The notes under the pieces are model-generated. The model was not told the origin of the DNA. It saw only the letters and a list, made by a program, of their open reading frames with translations, and ran no database searches. The position numbers and the translations under genes were made by a program. A stretch of 64,000 bases of DNA from G020354785 sp964461435. Its GTDB lineage: Bacteria > Bacteroidota > Bacteroidia > Bacteroidales > UBA10428. Positions within the stretch are counted from its first letter, which is position 1. The number at the start of each line of letters is the position of its first letter. The DNA lies in assembly GCA_964461435.1 (NCBI GenBank), contig CAYWUI010000012.1, forward strand, positions 9,371 to 73,370, in the 5' to 3' direction. Below, piece after piece: positions 8,133 to 14,861 of the stretch.

Positions 8133-10085
8133 TCAATAATAAAACCAGATGGTTCTGTAGTCCCTGATATTTTCTCCACGTGCAGCCAGCTCTTCAAGGT
8201 AATCGTAAATAGGAACGTCCACATAATTGTAGGGTGGGACAGGGGTAATGTTCTTTTCCCACGGATGGAACTCATAGACACGTGAACCGTCAGGAATGAT
8301 CATGACAAGCTTTCGATCCTGACCTGCGCGAAGATGATTTTTACCAAGCCTCGGTACATTGAACACAGGTTCATCGGTACGGTCAAGTCCTGGTAACAGC
8401 CGTGCTTCTTCTTTCCTTTCCTGCAGAATTCTTGCAATAGGAACCATATACTTGCTTGTCTCTTCCTTTCCTTTCATATTAAATGTATAGTAGGGATCAA
8501 CACCTATTGATTTTAAATCTTTCCTGAGCTTTGCCAGCTCAAAGCGCCTTGAATTTTCGACCGTATAAACCTGCTGGTTATAAACGTTTATGCCTGATTT
8601 GCGCAGCTTCTGGACAGCATTCATTGATTCGGGGGTTATCTCGTATGAATGCTCGAAATGAGTAATAAGGGCAATTTCACGCCTGGGAGGCTTATGAAAC
8701 AGGGAAAGTATATCTACCAGATCATCTGTAAATCGCATAGGCAGAACAACAGGTGTCCTGCTGCCAATCCTGATCCTGTAAATGTGATTTTTGGCAGCAA
8801 GAATTTTAAGTATCCTTTCTATTTGCGAATCTTTCATCACCAGCGGATCTCCTCCCGTGATGAGAACATCACCAATGCTCTTATGTTTGTCAAACCATGC
8901 AAGAGCCTCATCAACTTTTACTTTTGAAGCCAGTGCCCGTGGTTCAAGAACCCTTTCAATTTCCCAGTTACGCTGGCAATAAACGCAAATCTGGGCACAT
9001 GTATTAAAAGGTTTGATTATAGCGATCACAGGATAGCGCCTTGTAACAAGATCAACGGGCGATGTATCATGTTCTCCCATAAAATCGTATGAAATCTCAG
9101 GATTAGTATGATATTCAATCATCTTTTCCACATATTCCATTGAAGGTATAACCTGTGCCCTTATTGCATGATCATAGCCGATTGAAAACCTTGTATCCAT
9201 CAAGCTCAGATAGTACGGGGTGATTCCAAATGCCACTTTATTCTTTACAGCTTTGTCCACAGCTTCCTTCTGTTCATTTGTCAGCTCGATAAGTCCCAAT
9301 AAGGGAGTGGCATCCTTAATTACATTTTTCAGGTGCCATTTGTAATCATTCCAGTCATCCTCCGTACCCTTGAAATAACGCAAAACCTTATTCCTGTTTT
9401 CCGTACGCCACGTTGCAACCTCTTCTTCCAGTCCGGACGGATATTTTTTAAAATATTTCCTGACACTGGTACCAAGATCATCCAATATTTCCATCCTTAC
9501 CAAGGCAGCCTGTTTCCCTCTTATTTTCAGGAATTCCGGAATCCCTTTTTTTACCTGCGTATTCTCGAGGTATATATTTGACCTGCCTGTCACCCCCCGG
9601 AAGAGATTAATAAACTCGAGAATGAATCCCACGGATATCTCACTCTTCAGCTCCTGTCTCCTGTTTTGAGCCAGCTTCCACAGACTTTCAAGTGCCGAGA
9701 ATTCGGTGCGAAATTCATTAATAGGTCCTATAATACTTCTAAAAACGCGTATACACTCACGGACAGTCGATTTTTCAAGAATATGAAGATCATTGTCTAT
9801 ATTAAACACTTTTCTTTCCGCTTCGTCAAGGTAGTTATATAACTCTTCACGTGCTTTCTCCAGATCTTTTACATTTTTGAGAATCTCATAAATTTCCGCA
9901 TTCGAATCCCACAACCTCTGCAGATATGCTTCGTAATCAACTTTAAATTCAGGCTTAAACAGGCTTACCTCGTCGGTAAACACATCATCAAGCAACCTGG
10001 TACTAACCCATTTAAGCTTAGGTGAGTGCAAATGTGATTTCTTCCTGATTTTTTTCTTATTATGTTTTTCAGATTCTGAAGTCAT
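8133..10085 (-). CDS. KamA-family radical SAM aminomutase with long N-terminal extension
   Basis: 650 residues. The radical SAM cluster motif is TCAQICVYCQ, with Cys363, Cys367 and Cys370 (CX3CX2C). FGITPYYLSLMD and HAIRAQVIP match the N-terminal part of lysine 2,3-aminomutase, and DVLITGGDPLVM and IRIGSRTPVVLPMR match its barrel. A lysine in VFNVPRLGKNHLRA (Lys582) aligns with the PLP-binding region of KamA. Typical KamA enzymes are about 415 residues and their homology begins here near residue 240; the first 240 residues are an extra charged, helical region starting with a basic stretch. The reaction is probably a PLP/SAM-dependent 2,3-amino shift on lysine or a related amino acid, but specificity is not certain. 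No kam lysine-fermentation genes are nearby. Confidence 0.85.
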   Translation of the reverse strand: MTSESEKHNKKKIRKKSHLHSPKLKWVSTRLLDDVFTDEVSLFKPEFKVDYEAYLQRLWDSNAEIYEILKNVKDLEKAREELYNYLDEAERKVFNIDNDLHILEKSTVRECIRVFRSIIGPINEFRTEFSALESLWKLAQNRRQELKSEISVGFILEFINLFRGVTGRSNIYLENTQVKKGIPEFLKIRGKQAALVRMEILDDLGTSVRKYFKKYPSGLEEEVATWRTENRNKVLRYFKGTEDDWNDYKWHLKNVIKDATPLLGLIELTNEQKEAVDKAVKNKVAFGITPYYLSLMDTRFSIGYDHAIRAQVIPSMEYVEKMIEYHTNPEISYDFMGEHDTSPVDLVTRRYPVIAIIKPFNTCAQICVYCQRNWEIERVLEPRALASKVKVDEALAWFDKHKSIGDVLITGGDPLVMKDSQIERILKILAAKNHIYRIRIGSRTPVVLPMRFTDDLVDILSLFHKPPRREIALITHFEHSYEITPESMNAVQKLRKSGINVYNQQVYTVENSRRFELAKLRKDLKSIGVDPYYTFNMKGKEETSKYMVPIARILQERKEEARLLPGLDRTDEPVFNVPRLGKNHLRAGQDRKLVMIIPDGSRVYEFHPWEKNITPVPPYNYVDVPIYDYLEELAARGENIRDYRTIWFYY

Positions 10086-10350
10086 TACATTTTAATATTT
10101 TAAGCTGATTTGTATTCTAATAAAGATAAGAATAATGACAATTAAAATCAAATAAGAAAATTGCCACTAAAGGCGGACTGAAAAATATTGACAATATTTG
10201 CCACGATTCTGTAAAGCATTTAAAAGAACCTCGGGATGGAAGTGATCATTGAACAAGATTATTTCAAAATTGTTTTATAAGCTGTAAAATATATGTGCCT
10301 GACATTTTTGAATAATATTCAGCTATAAAATTTCAATAAATAGACATTCT

Positions 10351-11493
10351 ATGAACTTACAGCCGGAGAAATCAGTTAAGTATGATACTGTCCAAGGAGT
10401 TTCTAAAGAAAGGATTATAAAAGATTATGAAATATTAAAACAATTTCAGCCTATGCAGCAGGTTTTGCAGGCGCTGCCTTATTTTGCCCTTATATTGAAT
10501 GAATACAGGCAGATTATTGTTTCAAACCAGAAATTTTTAAAAGACTATGTTAAATCCCAGGTAAAATATTTATTTGGCAGGAGGCCGGGTGAGATTTTTC
10601 AATGTGAACATGTTGACAGGGAAGGAGCAGAATGCGGAACCTCCGAAAGTTGTGCGTACTGCGGTGTTTTTAATGCAATAAAGGAAAGCCGTGCCAGGAA
10701 TAAACCGGTGACCAGGGAGTGCCGGATCACCTCCAGGAAGTCCGGCACTCTTGTTGCTTATGATTTCAATGTGAAATGTGTCCCTTTAAAAATAGACGGG
10801 CAGGTATTTTATTTTCTGACATTAATTGATATAAGTCATGAAAAACGCAAAAATGCAATAGAGAGAATATTCTTTCATGATGTTATTAATCTTGTAGGAA
10901 ATTTAAAAGGTATAGTTAATGTCTTGACTGATGATGACTATCTTGAAGAAAGGGGAGAATACATGGAAATTCTTGCCAGCATTGCAGAGCAATTAGCTGA
11001 AGAGATAATATCGCAGCGTGATTTGTCGGCAGCAGAGAGCAAAAACCTGGTTGTAAATGTACAGGAAGTTAACTCACTGGAATTAGTAAATTCTATAATA
11101 GAGAATACCATGTTTATCGAAAACAAAAAAAGATGTAAAATATCGGTAGGTTATGACAGCACGGATTTTTCATTGCGCACGGATCCTGTCCTTTTGAAAA
11201 GGATAATGATAAATATGATGAAAAATGCCCTGGAAGCATCGCAACCTGACAGCAATGTAGTTATTGGCTGTAATAGGAAAAACGGAAAGGCACATTTCTA
11301 TGTGCATAATTATAGCTATATACCGGCAGATATCCGAAAACAGATATTTCAGCGTTCGTTCTCTACCAAAGAACTAAACAGGGGACTGGGAACTTACAGT
11401 ATGCGGCTTATTGGCGAAAATTATTTAAAGGGTAAGGTATATTTTACTTCTGATAAATTAAAAGGAACGACCTTTTCAATAGATTTGCCCTAA
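10351..11493 (+). CDS. Cytosolic PAS sensor histidine kinase with cysteine-rich insertion
   Basis: 380 residues, no membrane segment. An N-terminal PAS-like domain (~35-165) carries four cysteines in CEHVDREGAECGTSESCAYC, spaced CX9CX5CX2C, a motif seen in many PAS kinases of anaerobes and able to bind metal or sense redox. The dimerisation/phosphoacceptor region contains FFHDVINLVGNLKG, with His176 the likely phosphorylation site. The ATP-binding domain has the N-box NMMKNALEAS and a G-box-like NRGLGTYSM ending KGTTFSIDLP. No receiver domain is attached and no response regulator is adjacent, so the partner is unknown. It stands alone between the KamA gene (divergent) and thiE (convergent). 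Confidence 0.85.
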   Translation: MNLQPEKSVKYDTVQGVSKERIIKDYEILKQFQPMQQVLQALPYFALILNEYRQIIVSNQKFLKDYVKSQVKYLFGRRPGEIFQCEHVDREGAECGTSESCAYCGVFNAIKESRARNKPVTRECRITSRKSGTLVAYDFNVKCVPLKIDGQVFYFLTLIDISHEKRKNAIERIFFHDVINLVGNLKGIVNVLTDDDYLEERGEYMEILASIAEQLAEEIISQRDLSAAESKNLVVNVQEVNSLELVNSIIENTMFIENKKRCKISVGYDSTDFSLRTDPVLLKRIMINMMKNALEASQPDSNVVIGCNRKNGKAHFYVHNYSYIPADIRKQIFQRSFSTKELNRGLGTYSMRLIGENYLKGKVYFTSDKLKGTTFSIDLP

Positions 11494-11627
11494 AATTCAT
11501 CTGCTGATTTCCTGATATCCATGTATAGATATACTCTTTTTATAGATATGTGTACTTTCTCCAACCTCATTATCCGGAGCCGGCAATAATTATTTTTAAC
11601 CGGCTTCACCCGTTTCGGGAAGTTTTG

Positions 11628-12272
11628 TCATGCCCTGTGTTTCGTATTTCTGACTATTTGTACCAGCTCACGTGAGGCAGCTTCGGGATTTTCAGCCGAG
11701 CAAATGCCGGAAACGACGGCAATACCGTTAGCACCCGCATTTATGACTTCCCTGGCGTTGGAGGTATTAATACCTCCTATGGCAATCAGTGTATGCTTTG
11801 TAAGTTTTCTTGCCCTTGCCAGACCTTCCAGTCCCCATGGCTTTTCATCGAAGTCAGTTTTTACAGGTGTCGGGAAAACCGGACTTATACTAACATAGTC
11901 GACAGCCAGCTTTTCTGCCTCTCTGACCTGCTCAACAGTCTCGACAGATAATCCAACTATCATGCTGCCCGGAATTATTTTTTTAACCAGGCCGAAGGGC
12001 ATATCTCTTTGTCCGATATGTACCCCGTCGGCTTTAACAGCCAGTGCAATGTCGATCCTGTCATTTATTATTAAAGGTACGTTCTCAGGCTTAAGGATCA
12101 TTTTTAGTTCAGAGGCTTTTTCAACGAACTGTCGCGTATTCAGGTCCTTTTCCCTAAGCTGGACAATTGTTACGCCACCTTTCACAGCCTGTTTTACAAT
12201 ATCAATGATACCGCGTCCGCGACTGGCCTTTTCATCAGTGACCAGGTATAAATCATACATTTTCTGACTCAA
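11628..12272 (-). CDS. thiE: Thiamine phosphate synthase
   Basis: 214 residues with the ThiE TIM-barrel signatures: YLVTDE at the start, VTIVQLREKD (pyrophosphate/Mg site), LIINDRIDIALAVKADGVHIGQ, the loop SPVFPTPVKTDF, IAIGGI and the phosphate-binding NGIAVVSGI. The enzyme joins hydroxymethylpyrimidine diphosphate and hydroxyethylthiazole phosphate into thiamine phosphate. It overlaps the 3' end of thiM by 20 bp, so the two form an operon transcribed on the minus strand. With thiM upstream and no de novo thiC/thiG genes here, the pair looks like a thiazole-salvage module. Confidence 0.95.
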   Translation of the reverse strand: MSQKMYDLYLVTDEKASRGRGIIDIVKQAVKGGVTIVQLREKDLNTRQFVEKASELKMILKPENVPLIINDRIDIALAVKADGVHIGQRDMPFGLVKKIIPGSMIVGLSVETVEQVREAEKLAVDYVSISPVFPTPVKTDFDEKPWGLEGLARARKLTKHTLIAIGGINTSNAREVINAGANGIAVVSGICSAENPEAASRELVQIVRNTKHRA

Positions 12273-13056
12273 TTCTTAAAGTTGTCATGAACTCGTCCCT
12301 TGAAATATTATGCAGCTTATCAAGAAAATGCATCTGCAGGCTGCCGGGCCCTTCTGACAGGGGAATGGCCAGCTCACCTGCGATGCCCATTATTGCCATT
12401 GCACCGGTTACCGCATACTGAATATTATCTTCTATGCCTATAAATGCACCAATCAAAGCGGTGGCTATGCATCCCATTCCTGTTACCCTTCCCATCAAAG
12501 GATGCCCATTCATGATTTTAATTATTTGTTTTGACGATATTACATAATCAATGGCACCACTCACGCAAATTATACTTCCATATTCCCTGTTAAGTAATTG
12601 CCCGGCATCTACTGCACTGTCGGAAGAAAGAGTGCTGTCAACACCTTTGGTTTGATGTGCGGTGGAGACGAGTGCCATGATCTCGGAAGCATTTCCCCTT
12701 ATAGCGCTGAACGTGCCTGCTTCAAGCAATTCTGCAACTACTTTGTTTCGGTATGGTGTAGCCCCGGCACCAACGGGATCGAGGACAACAGGTTTCTTTA
12801 AGATATTGGCCTGTTTTAATGCCAGCTTCATTGCATTTACCCATTTTTCGCTCAGCGTTCCTATGTTTATAACCAGGGAACTGGCTATCCTGACCATATC
12901 CTGCACTTCATCTTCAGCATGAGCCATGACAGGTGAAGCCCCTATAGCCAATAATGCATTTGCCGTATTATTCATAACAACATAATTTGTAATGTTATGA
13001 ACAAGGGGTGATTTCTTTTTTACGTTTTCAACAAGTGACCATAATTCTTCTTTCAT
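12253..13056 (-). CDS. thiM: Hydroxyethylthiazole kinase
   Basis: 267 residues with typical ThiM sequence: PLVHNITNYVVMNNTANALLA at the N-terminus, GASPVMAHAEDEV, the ATP/substrate region VLDPVGAGATPYR, IRGNASEI, VSGAIDYV and the anion-hole stretch MGRVTGMGCIATALIGAF. It phosphorylates thiazole alcohol, supplying the substrate of ThiE. It is the first gene of the thiM-thiE operon. No TPP riboswitch is visible upstream; instead an AT-only inverted repeat lies 15 bp before the start (separate entry). Confidence 0.95.
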   Translation of the reverse strand: MKEELWSLVENVKKKSPLVHNITNYVVMNNTANALLAIGASPVMAHAEDEVQDMVRIASSLVINIGTLSEKWVNAMKLALKQANILKKPVVLDPVGAGATPYRNKVVAELLEAGTFSAIRGNASEIMALVSTAHQTKGVDSTLSSDSAVDAGQLLNREYGSIICVSGAIDYVISSKQIIKIMNGHPLMGRVTGMGCIATALIGAFIGIEDNIQYAVTGAMAIMGIAGELAIPLSEGPGSLQMHFLDKLHNISRDEFMTTLRIESENV

Positions 13057-13069
13057 ATCGACGGATTAA

Positions 13070-13097
13070 TATTATTAATACCGCAATATTAATAATA
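13070..13097. promoter_or_regulatory. Inverted repeat upstream of thiM
   Basis: A perfect 11-bp inverted repeat (TATTATTAATA, 6-nt spacer CCGCAA, then its exact complement) lies 14 bp upstream of the thiM start codon on the minus strand. It consists only of A and T apart from the spacer. It might be an operator, or a hairpin in the mRNA leader; nothing in the sequence decides between these, and AT-rich palindromes can also arise by chance. Confidence 0.35.
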
Positions 13098-13182
13098 AGA
13101 AATTTTACAGGCGTAAATTTTTTATAAGAAATTTAAATATTAAAGATACGAAATTCTACCACCTGTTATAGTGCATTTTGTT

Positions 13183-13395
13183 TTAATCAAACCTTGACGG
13201 AATCCGGTTATTGGAAATGTTGTCCCTGGGATAGCCAACAGTAACCAGGGAGAAAGGCTGAATGTTCTTTGGAAGGCGGAGAACCTTTTTAAGCAGTTCC
13301 TTCAGTTGTTTTATCGGGTGCAATCCGTACCAGCTTGCTGCAAGTTCAAGGCTGTGGACAGCCAGCAGTATATTCCGAGTGGCTGCTTTATTCAG
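13183..13395 (-). pseudogene. Nitroreductase family, C-terminal remnant
   Basis: Minus-strand translation gives an open frame of about 70 codons reading LNKAATRNILLAVHSLELAA, then SWYGLHPIKQLKELLKKVL and a tail with IQPFSLVTVGYPRDN and RIPSRFD. This matches the last third of FMN-dependent nitroreductases (the AATQNILLAAHALGLGAVWLG and IPFSLIPLGYP regions). The N-terminal FMN-binding half is missing and the frame opens directly after a stop, so it cannot encode a working enzyme. It abuts the remnant of an unrelated secreted protein, which suggests deletions have joined two decayed genes. Confidence 0.65.
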
Positions 13396-13401
13396 TCAAT
13401 A

Positions 13402-13763
13402 TCAGCTTTCCTGTGGCAGTACTATAATTCCATCTCCCGTAATTTCAAAATCATACCCTGCACAATCACCACAACTTGCCTTATAGTATTTTTTAGCCCA
13501 GACAGGTGTGCCGGTTGATGATAACCTTAGCAGGAATGCATTATCCTTCCATACAGGCCGCTCGTCAACGTAGCCGGTTAAGATATATCCCCTGCAATCA
13601 TATAGCCATTGTTAAAAGAAGAAACAACTGAATATGCCTGGATGCCTTTACCAGGAGAATCATATTGCACTTTTGCGAATAGATTTTACTGTGCATCAGT
13701 ATAATTCTTGAAAACGATAAAAAATACAAGTGCGAATAAAAAGTATTTAAAATGGAATAGCAT
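13402..13763 (-). pseudogene. Decayed secreted repeat protein gene (signal peptide plus surface repeat)
   Basis: From an ATG at 13763 the minus strand encodes a clear signal peptide (MLFHFKYFLFALVFFIVF then KNYTDAQ), immediately followed by a TAA. Reading on in the same frame gives SVVSSFNNGYMIAGDIS, and after another stop or frameshift RPVWKDNAFLLRLSSTGTPV, WAKKYY and GDGIIVLPQES. This pattern (FLLRLSSTGTPVWAKKY ... GYMIAGD) is that of long repetitive secreted Bacteroidota proteins of the W-x-K-x-Y type. At least one stop codon and one frame change break it, and it ends right before the nitroreductase remnant. Function of the parent family is unknown. Confidence 0.6.
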
Positions 13764-13790
13764 TTTTATTCCTTGACAATTACACGGACT

Positions 13791-14723
13791 TTAATATATT
13801 TCGGGAACGAAAGTCTGGTCTGTTATCGGCGGCCTTATGTATCCTTCCCTTTCCTGGCGCGGCGGAAGTTTGACCGGACTGGGAGTGAGGTCCCCGTAAG
13901 GGATAAGACTCAGCAGGTGGTGGATGCAGTTCAGCCGTGCACGTTTTTTGTTGTCGGCAGGTACCACATACCAGGGTGCCTGTTTTATGTCGGTATATCT
14001 GAACATCTCGTCTTTTGCCATCGAATACTCTACCCATTTTTCGCGTGACGCCATATCCATGGGACTTAACTTCCATCTCTTCGTGCGGTCGTCAATCCTC
14101 GCCCTGAACCGGCGTTCCTGCTCTTCATCCGACACCGAGAACCAGTACTTTATTAAAAATATTCCCGACCGTATGAGCATCCGCTCAAATTCGGGACATG
14201 AACGCATGAATTCCCTGTATTCCTCTTCGTTGCAAAATCCCATAACACGCTCTACACCTGCACGGTTATACCAGCTGCGATCAAAGAGTACCATCTCTCC
14301 GGCTGCCGGAAGATGGGGAACATAGCGCTGAAAATACCACTGCGTCTTCTCCTTCTCAGTAGGAGTGCCCAGTGCAACAACACGGCATATTCTAGGATTT
14401 AACCTCTGTATTATCCGTTTGATAACACCTCCCTTGCCCGCAGCATCACGGCCTTCGAAGATAACAACCACTTTTATTCCCTTGCTTTTTATCCATTCCT
14501 GGAGCTTCACAAGCTCAATCTGCAGCTTAACAAGTTCCTTATTATAGAATTTATTATCTATGGTTCGGTCATCTTTCTCCCTGGGTTCTATATGTTTTGG
14601 CTTACTGCTGTCTGAACCTGCTTTCTCCCCGGGTTCCACATGTTTTAACTTACTGCTGTACGGACCAGCCTTCTCAGCCTTTGTATCTTTCTTATGTTTT
14701 TTATGTTCTTTTTTCTTTTTCAT
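13791..14723 (-). CDS. ppk2: Polyphosphate kinase 2 family protein
   Basis: 310 residues. The kinase core has the PPK2 Walker A FEGRDAAGKGGVIKRI, Walker B-type VLFDRSWYNRAGVERVMG, and the lid and base-contact motifs WYFQRYVPHLP and KYWFSVSDEEQERRFRAR. PPK2 uses polyphosphate to phosphorylate nucleotides (GDP/ADP or NMP depending on class); the class cannot be fixed by eye. The first ~70 residues are Lys-rich and contain a 16-residue motif twice in tandem (KAGPYSSKLKHVEPGE and KAGSDSSKPKHIEPRE), a probable flexible tail. No ppk1 or exopolyphosphatase is adjacent. A TATATTTG box lies at 14788-14781, about 60 bp upstream. Confidence 0.9.
   Translation of the reverse strand: MKKKKEHKKHKKDTKAEKAGPYSSKLKHVEPGEKAGSDSSKPKHIEPREKDDRTIDNKFYNKELVKLQIELVKLQEWIKSKGIKVVVIFEGRDAAGKGGVIKRIIQRLNPRICRVVALGTPTEKEKTQWYFQRYVPHLPAAGEMVLFDRSWYNRAGVERVMGFCNEEEYREFMRSCPEFERMLIRSGIFLIKYWFSVSDEEQERRFRARIDDRTKRWKLSPMDMASREKWVEYSMAKDEMFRYTDIKQAPWYVVPADNKKRARLNCIHHLLSLIPYGDLTPSPVKLPPRQEREGYIRPPITDQTFVPEIY
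14583..14678 (-). repeat. Two-copy 48-bp tandem repeat inside ppk2
   Basis: The 5' part of ppk2 holds two imperfect copies of a 48-bp unit, coding for 16 residues each. The copies differ at several positions, so the duplication is not recent. They fall in the disordered, charged N-terminal tail and leave the kinase domain untouched. Confidence 0.6.
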
Positions 14724-14861
14724 GATGCCGGCATTATATAATTTGAGTTTTTCTATTGAATTACCAGTTTTTCAATCAAACAAATATAATTATTACAAAT
14801 AATATATATAGCTGCCGCCAATATAATTTATAGTTTCCTCATTGTCCTCCTAACGGTTAAC

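Noticed and set aside
11570..11612. Rho-independent terminator between the PAS kinase and thiE
   Set aside because: A GAGCCGG/CCGGCTT stem exists, but the loop is about 17 nt and no clear T-run follows on either strand.
13057..13180. TPP riboswitch upstream of thiM
   Set aside because: None of the conserved TPP aptamer segments is present on the minus strand.
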